Positions 1 through 7,806 of a stretch of DNA of 29,819 nt are shown in pieces (within the stretch, counting starts at the first letter, position 1; every line of letters begins with the position of its first letter). The notes under the pieces are model-generated. The model had not been told where the DNA came from. It searched no databases and worked only from the letters and a program-made list of their open reading frames with translations. Source of the DNA: an archaeon (GTDB taxonomy: Archaea; Iainarchaeota; Iainarchaeia; Iainarchaeales; Iainarchaeaceae); NCBI GenBank assembly GCA_005239615.1, contig SBBR01000002.1, forward strand, positions 1-29,819, written 5' to 3'. The position numbers and the translations under genes are program-made.

Positions 1-90
1 TGTGTAAGCTTTCATGTACGGATAGATGGCTGTCCAAAAAGGCAATAATTAGGTGAAAATATGGTATACAAATATAAGGGGTTTTCATAG

Positions 91-573
91 ATGGCTTTCT
101 GGTCGCGGGACAGTTTTTGGTGGCGTGTAACGCGCGTCCTGAAGGACAAGGCAATCGAGCGGGCCCTGAAGTTCAAGGACACGCGGTACACTGCCCTGCT
201 TGTGGTGGAGTTCATTCTCTCTATGATTATCGTAGCCTCGATTGTGCTGTGGCTCGACCACCGCTACAATGCAGTTGAGTTCCCCTTCAACATCCTTCTT
301 TTCGGGCTCTCGCTCTATGCAGTGCTGCACTTCTATAATTATACGGCTATTTTCAGGAGGCAGCGTGCAATGAAACGCGCGACTTCTTTCAGGATATTCC
401 TTCTCGAGTTCCTCATTTTCGCGATAATTGCCGTTGGCGGGTATGTCTATCAGGACCCTGCCATAAACACACTGCCATACCCGCTCAACTTCACCCTGTT
501 CTTGGTGATTCTCATTCCGGTCACGTTTATTTACATCAACGAAAAGTTCCTGAAACCGGTTCATGGCCATTGA
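91..573 (+). CDS. Small multi-pass membrane protein of unknown function
   Basis: 160 residues. I do not recognise the family. The first ~30 residues are basic and aromatic (WSRDSFWWR). About four hydrophobic segments follow, near residues 35-57, 65-88, 98-120 and 128-148, with basic residues between them. This suggests a four-helix integral membrane protein, and no catalytic motif is visible. It is the only sizeable plus-strand gene in the left half and converges on kae1. An AT-rich stretch at 64-77 (ggtatacaaatataa) could be a TATA element for a leaderless or near-leaderless transcript, but its spacing to the ATG at 91 is short. Coding status is supported by the long open frame and the coherent hydrophobic pattern. 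Confidence 0.7.
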   Translation: MAFWSRDSFWWRVTRVLKDKAIERALKFKDTRYTALLVVEFILSMIIVASIVLWLDHRYNAVEFPFNILLFGLSLYAVLHFYNYTAIFRRQRAMKRATSFRIFLLEFLIFAIIAVGGYVYQDPAINTLPYPLNFTLFLVILIPVTFIYINEKFLKPVHGH

Positions 574-598
574 ACACAACCTCCTCTAAGATTGTGGG

Positions 599-1636
599 TC
601 AATGAATCCAGTCAACTTCTTCCATGTCAGTGCGGAAGTTCTGGTTCGTTAGTGCATCTTTCGGCCTCACCATGTGTCCGGCCCTGAACATGAGCATACC
701 AGTCCATGCAATCATCGCGCCGTTGTCCTGGCTCAGTTCCTTCGGACAAACAAAGAGCTTCACGCTCCGCGCCCCACACATTTTTCCCGCCATTTCCTGA
801 AGCGCCTTTGATGCAGCCACTCCACCAGTGAGCAGCAGCTCCTTTTTCTCGGTGTGTGCGAGCGCCCTCTCCGTTATCTCGAGCACCATGGCAAAGGCAG
901 TGTGCATGAGGCTGTACGCCAAATCAATATTTTCTCCTTCGCCAACCCCATTAATGTCCGCAATGTCACTAGTCTGACTGTGGCCTTTCCGTATTTTCCT
1001 CTTCGCCGCGGTCTGCAATCCAGAGAAACCCACGTCCATGCCCTTTACCGTGTAAGGCAGCGGAATGTATTTCCCACCCTGGAAATATATTTCATCCAGC
1101 TTCGGCCCCGCGGGAAAGCCCAAGCCGAGCTCGCGCCCGAAAGAATCCAGCAAGTTTCCCACGCCAATGTCGAGCGTTTCGCCGTAAACCCTGTACCGCC
1201 CGGCTTCATATCCAATTACCTGGGTGTTCCCGCCGGAAACATACAAAACCAATGGGTTCTGCGCACCGCACTTCTTCTTCGCAATTTCGATGTGCGCGAC
1301 CGAGTGGTTCACGGGAACAAGCGGCTTGTCATGCAACAGCGCAAGCATCCTCGCCGCGGACGCGCCTACGCTCATGGCAGTGCCTATCCCGGGGCCGGCG
1401 CTGTAGGCGATGCAGCTAATCTCGCCCCAAGATAGCCCAGACTTCTCAAGTGCGTTTTTTATGAGGCCAGGGAAATGCTGCGCGTGATGCTTTGCAAGCT
1501 CCGTTGGAATCAGCCCGCCCTTATTGGTTGAATGCGAATGCTTCTCATTCGCGAGGACATTGCACTCCGAATCCACTATTCCCACTCCTGCGGTGTGGGC
1601 GGTGCTTTCGATGCCAATGCAGACAGTTTTTTGCAT
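599..1636 (-). CDS. kae1: Kae1, tRNA N6-threonylcarbamoyladenosine transferase subunit of KEOPS
   Basis: 345 residues, Kae1/TsaD/Qri7 family of the ASKHA fold. It transfers threonylcarbamoyl from TC-AMP to A37 of ANN-decoding tRNAs. Visible motifs are the N-terminal GIESTAHTAGVG, the metal-binding HSVAHIE near residue 110, the nucleotide-binding GGNTQVIGYE and the late LTGGVAASK and ELSQDNGAM. The length fits the stand-alone form: there is no fused Bud32 kinase domain, which many archaea have at the C-terminus. I chose the ATG at 1636 because the protein then begins MQKTVCIGIEST as in the family, and because a TATA box lies 24-31 nt upstream. The longer frame to 1660 would run into that box. 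Sua5, the enzyme that makes TC-AMP, lies upstream in the same direction. Confidence 0.95.
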   Translation of the reverse strand: MQKTVCIGIESTAHTAGVGIVDSECNVLANEKHSHSTNKGGLIPTELAKHHAQHFPGLIKNALEKSGLSWGEISCIAYSAGPGIGTAMSVGASAARMLALLHDKPLVPVNHSVAHIEIAKKKCGAQNPLVLYVSGGNTQVIGYEAGRYRVYGETLDIGVGNLLDSFGRELGLGFPAGPKLDEIYFQGGKYIPLPYTVKGMDVGFSGLQTAAKRKIRKGHSQTSDIADINGVGEGENIDLAYSLMHTAFAMVLEITERALAHTEKKELLLTGGVAASKALQEMAGKMCGARSVKLFVCPKELSQDNGAMIAWTGMLMFRAGHMVRPKDALTNQNFRTDMEEVDWIH

Positions 1637-1659
1637 TGAGAATTTTGGGGTTAAAAACA

Positions 1660-1667
1660 TTTATAAT
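1660..1667 (-). promoter_or_regulatory. TATA box for leaderless kae1
   Basis: On the minus strand the sequence reads ATTATAAA, 24-31 nt upstream of the kae1 ATG at 1636. That spacing puts the transcription start at or next to the start codon, so the mRNA would be leaderless. No Shine-Dalgarno sequence is seen before this ATG. Confidence 0.6.
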
Positions 1668-1669
1668 AG

Positions 1670-2578
1670 CTAAAACGACCAGCTGCTCAAGATGGATCCA
1701 CCATACAAAATTAGTGCGAACAGTATCAATACACCAGCGAATATGATTACTGGAACTGTATATTCGTTTGAATTATTTTTTCTTATTTGCCGGGCAATGA
1801 GATACAAAGATGCCAATGTAACCGCGAGCCCAAAAATCGTTAACCCATAAATGTAGGCAATCCCGCCAAGCGATAAAAAAATCAAAGCAAACATTGCTGT
1901 AATTATGTACCCTATTACTGCAAACAATGGGGCGCTTATGGCAATTGCCACCACGCTCAGAAGAACCTTCATGGCTCCTGCAAGTTTCAGTTTTGAAGTA
2001 ATGAAGCCAAAAACCAAGGCAAATAAGAGGGTGGCAATGGCGATCATCATCACCCAAAGCGCAAATGTAAGTTCAGGCGGATGTTCTGGAGGGGCGCGGT
2101 ATTCCGTTTTGTTAGTCAAAACAGCAATGCAATACGTACTGTACTTGGCAGAATTTATTGGGCAGGCGGAAACATTCTCAAGGCTCATCACCGGGTCATC
2201 GTAGGCCTTGATTGTCTCAATTATCTCACTCTCAATGTCGCAGAGCACTTTTGCCCCGTATTTCTGCCCCACCTTTGACAAGTATAATTTCCCGTTCTCC
2301 ATAATTTCCCAGTCGGGGTCATTTTTCGAGGCTCCAAGAGAAATGCATATCTGATCATCGCTTAATGAGCGTATCTTGTCCGCTATATTTTTAGCACTGA
2401 ACTGCTCATTTTTGGAAATAATCATGACGGAATTGTCTATGTTAGTTATTTTCCCCGGGTTATTTAATCGGCCAAAAATATGATATGCGATAGTGGAATT
2501 CAGTTCATGCATTGGAGGCGATGCCATTGCCACTGAAAAAATGAACAGCAAGAATAATGCAGGCAAATGCTTCTTCAT
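1670..2578 (-). CDS. Secreted-domain plus multi-pass membrane protein, unknown function
   Basis: 302 residues, family not recognised. Residues 1-19 are a signal peptide (MKKHLPALFLLFIFSVAMA). Residues ~20-165 form a polar, presumably extracytoplasmic domain with four cysteines (CISLGAS, VLCDIES, SACPINS, TYCIAVL) that could pair as disulfides. From ~170 on there are about five or six hydrophobic helices with short loops, ending LYGGSILSSWSF. The gene is richer in AT than its neighbours and sits between two t6A genes, so it may be a later insertion. No motif indicates an enzymatic activity. Confidence 0.75.
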   Translation of the reverse strand: MKKHLPALFLLFIFSVAMASPPMHELNSTIAYHIFGRLNNPGKITNIDNSVMIISKNEQFSAKNIADKIRSLSDDQICISLGASKNDPDWEIMENGKLYLSKVGQKYGAKVLCDIESEIIETIKAYDDPVMSLENVSACPINSAKYSTYCIAVLTNKTEYRAPPEHPPELTFALWVMMIAIATLLFALVFGFITSKLKLAGAMKVLLSVVAIAISAPLFAVIGYIITAMFALIFLSLGGIAYIYGLTIFGLAVTLASLYLIARQIRKNNSNEYTVPVIIFAGVLILFALILYGGSILSSWSF

Positions 2579-2631
2579 ATTAGGCTACTTATAGTCTTTA
2601 CAGGTTAATATTATTTGGTTTTATTTAGGCT

Positions 2632-3651
2632 TTAGGACTTCACAATCCTTGCTGCAGCCTTCCGTACCCTGTTCATCACCGCAAGCCCAATGCCTTGCTC
2701 ATCCACACCCTGAACAATAATGATGTCAGCCCCTTTCCTGTCCGCGACCCGGAATTCGCCAAAGAGCCGCGATGCGAGCTTCTCCTTGCTAAGCCCTGAG
2801 GTCTTCAGCACAACAACCTTTTTCCCGGCAAGTCCTGCCTTGATTTTTTTTATTTTCGCCTCAGCCCATTTGGCAGGCCCCTCCACAAGTATGACTTCGG
2901 CCCGCGGCGCGTAATGCCTGTATGCAAGGCCAGGCGAGCGGACTGCGGTTTTTTTTGTGGGTTTGGTGCCATGTGTTCGCACGCGAACGAGCGGGTGGAC
3001 CTTTATTTTTCCGATGGTTTTCTCCAGCTGCTCCAAAGTTATGTTTCCCGGGCGCAGCAGAACAGGCGTTTTCCCGCTGAGGTCGAGCACCGTCGACTCT
3101 ACTCCAATGCGCGTGCGCCCTGCGTCAATTACCGCATCAATCTTGCAATCAAGGTCCTCAAGTACGTCCCGTGCGCTGGTCGGCGAGGGCCTGCCAAAAG
3201 TGTTTGCGGAGGGCGCTGCAATAGGCACTCCTGTAGCACAAATGAGCCCAAGGGCAATGGGGTGCGAGGGCATCCTTATTGCTACCGTGTCGAGTCCTGC
3301 TGTCGTGATTTTGGGCACCTTTTTGGTTTTGCGTAAAACGAGCGTGAGTGGCCCCGGCCAGAATTTTTTCATGAGGATTTTCGCCTCTGCAGTTACGCGG
3401 GCTGCCAGCCCATACAATTGATGTTTGCTCGCAATGTGCACTATGAGCGGGTCATCAAAAGGCCGCCCCTTCGCGCGGAAAATTTTCCTTATGGCTTCCG
3501 CGTCAAGGGCGTTCGCGCCAAGCCCATACACTGTTTCCGTAGGGAACGCCACAATACCCCCAGCAATTATTATCCTTGCTGCCTCAGCGATTTGCTTGCC
3601 GGTTTTTTTGCTCGGCATGCTTTTCTGTATTCTTATAACCTTTGTCTTCAT
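2632..3651 (-). CDS. sua5: Sua5/YrdC/YwlC threonylcarbamoyl-AMP synthase
   Basis: 339 residues. It makes threonylcarbamoyl-AMP from threonine, bicarbonate and ATP, the first step of t6A formation. The YrdC domain covers about residues 15-205 with FPTETVYGLGANA, the KGRPFDDPLIVHI basic motif and APSANTFGRPSPTSA. The Sua5-specific C-terminal Rossmann-like domain follows, joined by the linker SPGLAYRHYAPRA. This makes it a full Sua5 and not a short YrdC-only protein. The ATG at 3651 starts MKTKVIRIQK, 8 nt after the CPBP gene stops. An upstream in-frame extension to 3765 would overlap that gene and looks non-homologous. It is transcribed towards kae1, with one membrane-protein gene between. Confidence 0.95.
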   Translation of the reverse strand: MKTKVIRIQKSMPSKKTGKQIAEAARIIIAGGIVAFPTETVYGLGANALDAEAIRKIFRAKGRPFDDPLIVHIASKHQLYGLAARVTAEAKILMKKFWPGPLTLVLRKTKKVPKITTAGLDTVAIRMPSHPIALGLICATGVPIAAPSANTFGRPSPTSARDVLEDLDCKIDAVIDAGRTRIGVESTVLDLSGKTPVLLRPGNITLEQLEKTIGKIKVHPLVRVRTHGTKPTKKTAVRSPGLAYRHYAPRAEVILVEGPAKWAEAKIKKIKAGLAGKKVVVLKTSGLSKEKLASRLFGEFRVADRKGADIIIVQGVDEQGIGLAVMNRVRKAAARIVKS

Positions 3652-3659
3652 GCAACCAC

Positions 3660-4205
3660 TCACGCCGACAGGAATGTAGCGAACGCCATAGCATTGTAAA
3701 GGAGGTGCGCCACATAGTTCGGGAGCAGCTTCCTCTCCTTCGCGTAGAAGTGTCCTAGCACCCATCCGAGTACAATAGCTCCCAGAACCTCCGCGATCGA
3801 CCCGTAAGTGGCGTGGGAAATGCCGAACACCACACTGGCCGCGAGCACCCCAGTCCTAGGCACTAGGAACGCGCGGAAGAAGAACTCCTCCGCGAACACC
3901 CTCACGAGAGCTAAGTAGAGCAACATCCAGAAAGGAGATGCCGCGAGCGACCTCACGCTGTCCTCCACGAGTGCAAGATCATCTAGGCCTGTAATACTTA
4001 ATGTAAGCGAGAGGACAAGTGATGTTGCGAGCAACGCCGCGAAAATTTTCCCTGTGAGGAAAACGCCGCCGAGCCAACCTTTCCCGTTTGCCTGAAGGCC
4101 GAAGTCAACAGCCCTGAACCGCTTTTTTTCTTTGTGTTTGATATAAAGAGCTGGGAAGAGGATTAGGAAAGCGTCGATGAGCAGGTTGGCGTAGAGCGCT
4201 CCCAT
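3660..4205 (-). CDS. CPBP-family intramembrane glutamic protease (Abi/CAAX-protease-like)
   Basis: 181 residues with about five or six hydrophobic segments. The three CPBP signatures are present in order: EEFFFRAFL near residue 107 (EExxxR), GISHATYG near 128 (FxxxH-like) and HLLYNAM near 167 (HxxxN). These supply the catalytic glutamates and the conserved histidines and asparagine. Family members include Rce1-type prenyl-protein proteases and bacteriocin-immunity proteins. The substrate here cannot be predicted. The start is ATG at 4205, 8 nt after the S27ae stop, and the gene is followed 8 nt later by sua5. It is therefore probably co-transcribed with the ribosomal operon. Confidence 0.88.
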   Translation of the reverse strand: MGALYANLLIDAFLILFPALYIKHKEKKRFRAVDFGLQANGKGWLGGVFLTGKIFAALLATSLVLSLTLSITGLDDLALVEDSVRSLAASPFWMLLYLALVRVFAEEFFFRAFLVPRTGVLAASVVFGISHATYGSIAEVLGAIVLGWVLGHFYAKERKLLPNYVAHLLYNAMAFATFLSA

Positions 4206-4213
4206 GGGGGCAC

Positions 4214-4396
4214 CTACTTAAATTCCGTGTATCCGCATTTGCCGCAGTGCGCCCTTTTCTGGTGTTGTGCCATGAAAACTCCCGGGCCGCATTTCGGGCA
4301 GTACTTCCTGCGGACGAGCTTTCCTGCCTCGACCTTGTAGTAAGAGCCTTTCCTCGGCTTGCCGCTTGCCTCTTTCTTCCCTTTCGCCTCTGCCAT
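4214..4396 (-). CDS. rps27ae: Ribosomal protein S27ae (eS31)
   Basis: 60 residues, a small-subunit zinc-ribbon protein. The four zinc ligands are intact in KYCPKCGPG and AHCGKCGYTEF. The N-terminal ~20 residues are Lys/Gly/Ala-rich (MAEAKGKKEASGKPRKG). There is no ubiquitin fusion, as expected for archaea. It follows S24e, an arrangement conserved in many archaea. The start at 4396 begins MAEAKGKKE; a reading frame from 4406 is out of phase and is a shadow. Confidence 0.96.
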   Translation of the reverse strand: MAEAKGKKEASGKPRKGSYYKVEAGKLVRRKYCPKCGPGVFMAQHQKRAHCGKCGYTEFK

Positions 4397-4437
4397 AAAC
4401 TTTCACATCCTCATGCTGGTTTTCTCAGGCTTCTATG

Positions 4438-4776
4438 TCACTTCTTTGCGGTTGGGGCAGCTCCTGCGGCTGGCGTCGCCTTCTTCTTCGCCACTGCTTC
4501 CTTGCCGAAGTTCCTTATAATCACTTTCGCGACCTCTGTGCGCTTCATGTCCTTCTCGCTCTTGTATATGCGCGCCGAGCCTTTTACTTCTGACGTGCCA
4601 TAACCCTGCCTGAGGACGTCAACCACCATGCCTTTCTCGTCTGCGTTCACCAGAGCCGCGAGCTGCGCCCTTATATCCTTTCTTGATGGTGTCTTGGGCG
4701 TTTCCTTTACCTCGAACTCCACCTCTGTCCTGTTGAAGAGCGGGTTCTCTTCCTTTGAAACAATGTTGATTCTCAT
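4438..4776 (-). CDS. rps24e: Ribosomal protein S24e
   Basis: 112 residues. The family signature is clear: MRINIVSKEENPLFNRTEVE at the start and TPSRKDIRAQLAALVN in the middle, then GTSEVKGSARIYKSEKDM. The C-terminus is an Ala/Lys/Pro tail (KKKATPAAGAAPTAKK). I start it at the ATG at 4776, where the family normally begins, with a purine-rich GGGGAAG upstream. The in-frame extension to 4833 encodes non-homologous residues. A short out-of-frame ORF in the spacer ends on this start codon (ATGA). Confidence 0.95.
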   Translation of the reverse strand: MRINIVSKEENPLFNRTEVEFEVKETPKTPSRKDIRAQLAALVNADEKGMVVDVLRQGYGTSEVKGSARIYKSEKDMKRTEVAKVIIRNFGKEAVAKKKATPAAGAAPTAKK

Positions 4777-4841
4777 ATTGATCTTCCCCAAACAACCAAA
4801 ACAAAAAACGTCCCGCCGCCACTTTGTTGGCATGCCCTCAT
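4773..4841 (-). CDS. Putative 22-aa bridging ORF between spt4 and rps24e
   Basis: The ATG at 4841 comes directly after the spt4 stop (TGAAATGAGG). The frame stays open across the whole spacer and its TGA overlaps the rps24e ATG as ATGA. It begins MRACQQSGGG and ends VVWGRSI. There is no homology to lean on. The support is purely positional, and it belongs to a pattern of such spacer ORFs in this window. Confidence 0.3.
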   Translation of the reverse strand: MRACQQSGGGTFFVLVVWGRSI

Positions 4842-4842
4842 T

Positions 4843-5091
4843 TCACCTGCTTAACCTCAACGCGTACTTTCCCGCTTTCGTGATGCCCATCTTCTGCGCC
4901 ACTTCCGACTTCTCGGGATTGAGTATTATGGTGTATCCCCTCCAGAATGTCGTGAACTGGTTGCTGCCGCACACCGGGCAGACCTCCGCAGTCTCTTCCT
5001 TCTTGGCTTCCCCATGCTTTTTAGCGGCCTTCTGCTTGTCGCTCTTTTCGAGGACGTACCTGCATGACCTGCACGCTTTGTCCTGCTTCAT
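4843..5091 (-). CDS. spt4: Transcription elongation factor Spt4 (RNA polymerase subunit E'')
   Basis: 82 residues. Spt4 pairs with Spt5 on the RNA polymerase clamp to promote processive elongation. The zinc ligands are in ACRSCRYV and VCPVCGSN, followed by TTFWRGYTIILNPEKSEVA, the typical Spt4 strand and helix. Between the two cysteine pairs is a charged insertion (KQKAAKKHGEAKKEE). Its ATG overlaps the stop of rpoE by four bases, and it is followed by rps24e, which is the classical archaeal order. Confidence 0.95.
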   Translation of the reverse strand: MKQDKACRSCRYVLEKSDKQKAAKKHGEAKKEETAEVCPVCGSNQFTTFWRGYTIILNPEKSEVAQKMGITKAGKYALRLSR

Positions 5092-5732
5092 TTCCCCACA
5101 CCCTTCTTTTCCTTATCTTCCCCCTTCTTGTCCCTGAGGCGGGCGTCTTTGCCGGCTGCCCTCTCCGCCCTCGCTGCCCTTTCCATCTTTTCCTTCTCGT
5201 CGTACTTCGCCCACTCGGGCTTGCCGAGGCCGAACTGCCTCATGGTGAGCCCGACCTTCGAGCTTGAAATAGTGCCCTTGAGCGATACAGTAACAACCCT
5301 CGCAAGCACCGTATCCTTCGAGACCAGCTTCCTCTTGCTTTCCTTTCCCACAAAGCCGGGCAGCTTCGCGTCATAGTTGATGTAGTCATCCATAATCTGG
5401 CTCACGTGTATAAGGCCTTCGAGCGGCCCGGTGCGGAGGAACGCGCCGAACTCCGTGACATCGGTGATCTCACCTTCAACCAGCTCCTGTATCTTGGGCT
5501 TGTACGCCAGCAGCGAGATGTCAGCGTCGAAGTATGCCGCGCCGTCTCCCGGCACAATCTTTCCCTCGCCGATATTATCAACTTTCATGACTGCGATGAC
5601 AACGCCAGTATCCTCGTCCATGACCCCTTCATACACCTGCCTCGCCTGCTTCAGGAGAACCTCATTCACGTCCTTTCCGAGCTCGGTGGGAGGCACCCTC
5701 ACGGTGTCCATTATGACATAGTTCATGTACAC
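5088..5732 (-). CDS. rpoE: DNA-directed RNA polymerase subunit Rpo7/E' (RpoE1)
   Basis: 214 residues. It forms the stalk of archaeal RNA polymerase with Rpo4. The N-terminal RNP domain has DTVRVPPTELGKDVNE. An S1 RNA-binding domain follows from about residue 82 (LVEGEITDVTEFGAFLRTG, then IHVSQIMDDY). After ~185 there is a highly charged tail (KDARLRDKKGEDKEKK), so the protein is somewhat longer than usual. I start it at the GTG at 5732. This gives MYMNYVIMDTVRVPP, which aligns with the family start, and an AAGGTGA Shine-Dalgarno lies about 7 nt upstream. The alternative ATG at 5726 would be too far from it. Confidence 0.94.
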   Translation of the reverse strand: MYMNYVIMDTVRVPPTELGKDVNEVLLKQARQVYEGVMDEDTGVVIAVMKVDNIGEGKIVPGDGAAYFDADISLLAYKPKIQELVEGEITDVTEFGAFLRTGPLEGLIHVSQIMDDYINYDAKLPGFVGKESKRKLVSKDTVLARVVTVSLKGTISSSKVGLTMRQFGLGKPEWAKYDEKEKMERAARAERAAGKDARLRDKKGEDKEKKGVGK

Positions 5733-5809
5733 TTTTCGCTCACCTTAAAAACCAAAAAAATAAAACCGCCAAGGCGCCCAAGCACAGACTTCCAAGCCGG
5801 AATTCTCAT
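5723..5809 (-). CDS. Putative 28-aa bridging ORF between the PIN gene and rpoE
   Basis: It starts at an ATG overlapping the PIN-gene stop (ATGA at 5806-5809) and runs through the spacer. It stops with a TGA a few bases inside rpoE. The predicted peptide begins MRIPAWKSVLG, has a hydrophobic centre (GGFIFLVFKV) and ends SEKCT. It has no recognisable homologue. It would deliver terminating ribosomes to the rpoE start. Confidence 0.3.
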   Translation of the reverse strand: MRIPAWKSVLGRLGGFIFLVFKVSEKCT

Positions 5810-6192
5810 GCCATCTCGAGGTATTTCCTCTGCCGCAATTGCAGCACCCTTCCACCTAATTCCTTTACGGAATCTTTTAATGCTTTGTCATTGGTCGCAA
5901 CAATGGCTTCAGGAGCAAGCTTTTTAAGAGCCTCGTCGGCGCCGGAAAAACGCGTTTTCAGCACTTTCGCCCCGTTTTTCGCCAAAAGCTCCCGCGCGAC
6001 CGCAGCCTCCTTCCTCAGCTTCGCACCCCTCGCCGCCATCTTCTCAAGCTCGGAAACGACCTGCTCCGGGACAACAAATTCACACGCGCCCAGAAGTCCA
6101 CGAGCCTGCGCAAAAATGTCCACATTGAAGCGCTTGATGTTCAGTAGCATATTCGTGTCGAGGGCGACAATAGGCTTTTCATTTTTTCCCAT
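5806..6192 (-). CDS. PIN-domain endonuclease, Fcf1/Utp24-like (COG1412 type)
   Basis: 128 residues. PIN-domain acidic residues are visible as VALDTNMLLN (first Asp), the Glu in VVSELEKMA and VATNDKALKD (third acid). The archaeal family member encoded between aIF2-gamma and rpoE is related to eukaryotic Fcf1/Utp24, which cleaves pre-rRNA, so a role in rRNA maturation is a reasonable inference. It is not paired with an antitoxin gene, unlike VapC toxins. The start is ATG at 6192, giving MGKNEKPIVALDTN. Confidence 0.85.
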   Translation of the reverse strand: MGKNEKPIVALDTNMLLNIKRFNVDIFAQARGLLGACEFVVPEQVVSELEKMAARGAKLRKEAAVARELLAKNGAKVLKTRFSGADEALKKLAPEAIVATNDKALKDSVKELGGRVLQLRQRKYLEMA

Positions 6193-6201
6193 TTACAAAA
6201 C

Positions 6202-6384
6202 CTAACAAGCCTTTGCTATGATTTTTCGTAAATTTTCCAAAAACTCTTTACTGTCAACAAAGTAGTTAGAGTATGCCTTTCTCAAGTAAGTAACAGTATC
6301 AACTCCAACAAGAACCACATCATATTCTTTTTTGTCTTTGTTTTTCTCGGCGCGTGCATAATTTTCAATTGCCGCTGCTCCTGC
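6202..6384 (-). pseudogene. C-terminal fragment resembling a RelA/SpoT-domain protein
   Basis: The frame opens immediately after, and in phase with, the TAA stop of aIF2-gamma and runs 60 codons to a TAG at 6202. No in-frame ATG, GTG or TTG suits a start. The residues look like real protein: AIENYARAEK, then EYDVVLVGVDTVTYLRKAYS, then NYFVDSKEFLENLRKI. From memory this pattern resembles the C-terminus of stand-alone RelA/SpoT nucleotidyltransferase-domain proteins; that match is not verified. The segment is clearly more AT-rich than its neighbours. I read it as the tail of an acquired gene, inserted between two operon members and otherwise lost. Confidence 0.5.
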
Positions 6385-7719
6385 TTATTTGCATATTCCA
6401 TATGCCCTCAGCCGCCACCCTGAAGCTTCTTTCTTGCTGATTGCCACCTGCACCCCCTTCTCCACAACCACGGGCGTGCGCAGCCGAAATTCGTATTCGC
6501 CCTTTCCAGCGAGGCGCGAGACCTGGCCGATTGCAGTCGAGGTGCCGATTGCGAGCACGACAAAGTCATTCACTTTCAGCTCGGCCTCTTTCCTGTCGAT
6601 AATTAGCCTTTCTATGGGCCGCACTTCCATCCGCACAATTGTCACGGGCACTGGGAGCACACCCGGCCTTGCCACGAGCTGGCCGCGCATCTCGTCGTTC
6701 TTTGTATAGAAAGGGTCAAGTTTCGTGCCAACCGCGATAAGCCCTCCGGCGGTTGCCTCCTCCAGTCTTTCGCCTTCAACCCCAAGGCTAACGACCTCGG
6801 TTTCTATCGGCTTGCCATTGTCGCCAGGAGAAATCTCTATCATGTCACCCACCTTCAGCGTGCCGGAAATTATGCTCCCGCCGAGCACCCCTCCTACAAT
6901 GTCCTCTGGCTTTGTCCCGGGCCTGTTCACGTCGAAGCTCCTCACCACATGCATCTTCAAAGCCTTCGCCCTGTCGAGCTTCGGCGAGGGGATGGTGTTC
7001 TCTATAGCCTCTATGAGCATGTCGATGTTGAGCTTCAGGTTAGCGGAAATCGGCACTATGGGTGCGTCCCCATAACCATACTCCTTGAGGAAGCCACGTA
7101 TTTCGGAAAGGTTCTCGAGCGCCCTTTTCCTGTCCACTAGGTCTATCTTGTTCTGCGCAACCACAATGTTCTTCACGCCGGAAATGCTGAGCGCCATGAG
7201 GTGCTCTGCCGTGCGCGGCTGCGGGCACTTCTCGTTGGCGGCAATCACGAGCACCGCGCCGTGCATTAGTGCAGCGCCGGAGAGCATCGTCGCCATGAGG
7301 GTCTCGTGCCCCGGAGCATCAACAAAGGACACCCTTCGCAGCGGCACAGGCTTCCCCATGCCTTCCTCGCACTTTCCTGTGCTGTTGTATGCCTCGCTGC
7401 CTTTCGCTAGGTCGCACCTGTAGAACACAGTGTCCGCATATCCAAGCCTGATTGATATTCCTTTCTTTATCTCCTCGCTGTGGGTGTCTGTCCACTTACC
7501 CGTTAGGGTTTCAACCAAACTAGTTTTCCCGTGGTCGACGTGCCCCACCATTCCTATGTTGACCTCAGCCTGTCCTGGCGCCTCGGGGTGCTTGGCATTC
7601 TTTCCTGTATCCACAGTGCCGGAGCCTTGGTGGCCGTGCCATTCGCCTTTACCAGAATGGGGTCGCGCCGCCTTGGCATCTCCAGCCTTCTCCACGTGCG
7701 ATGTTTCCTTTTTCGTCAT
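6385..7719 (-). CDS. eif2g: Translation initiation factor aIF2 subunit gamma
   Basis: 444 residues. This GTPase subunit delivers initiator Met-tRNA to the small subunit. G motifs: GMVGHVDHGKTSLVE (G1), DAPGHETLM (G3), AQNKIDLVD (G4), then SANLKLNIDMLIEAIE. Domains II and III follow, with MEVRPIERL and the C-terminal GWRLRAYGICK. The zinc-knuckle region keeps only two cysteines (FYRCDLAKGS and TGKCEEGM) instead of the usual four. An N-terminal extension of ~45 residues is His/Gly/Lys-rich. I start it at the ATG at 7719 (MTKKETSHVEK); upstream TTG and GTG codons are possible. Next to it lie S6e and aIF5B. Confidence 0.95.
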   Translation of the reverse strand: MTKKETSHVEKAGDAKAARPHSGKGEWHGHQGSGTVDTGKNAKHPEAPGQAEVNIGMVGHVDHGKTSLVETLTGKWTDTHSEEIKKGISIRLGYADTVFYRCDLAKGSEAYNSTGKCEEGMGKPVPLRRVSFVDAPGHETLMATMLSGAALMHGAVLVIAANEKCPQPRTAEHLMALSISGVKNIVVAQNKIDLVDRKRALENLSEIRGFLKEYGYGDAPIVPISANLKLNIDMLIEAIENTIPSPKLDRAKALKMHVVRSFDVNRPGTKPEDIVGGVLGGSIISGTLKVGDMIEISPGDNGKPIETEVVSLGVEGERLEEATAGGLIAVGTKLDPFYTKNDEMRGQLVARPGVLPVPVTIVRMEVRPIERLIIDRKEAELKVNDFVVLAIGTSTAIGQVSRLAGKGEYEFRLRTPVVVEKGVQVAISKKEASGWRLRAYGICK

Positions 7720-7806
7720 GTGATGCACCAAATGCAATTCCCATTGTCGTCCCGGTCACCGACTGGCGGGCCGATTTTTGGGCGGGGTTTTGATTACTGC
7801 CAGACC

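Noticed and set aside
5806..6192. Treating the PIN gene before rpoE as a VapC toxin
   Set aside because: No antitoxin partner is adjacent, and its position between aIF2-gamma and rpoE matches the conserved Fcf1-like archaeal gene.
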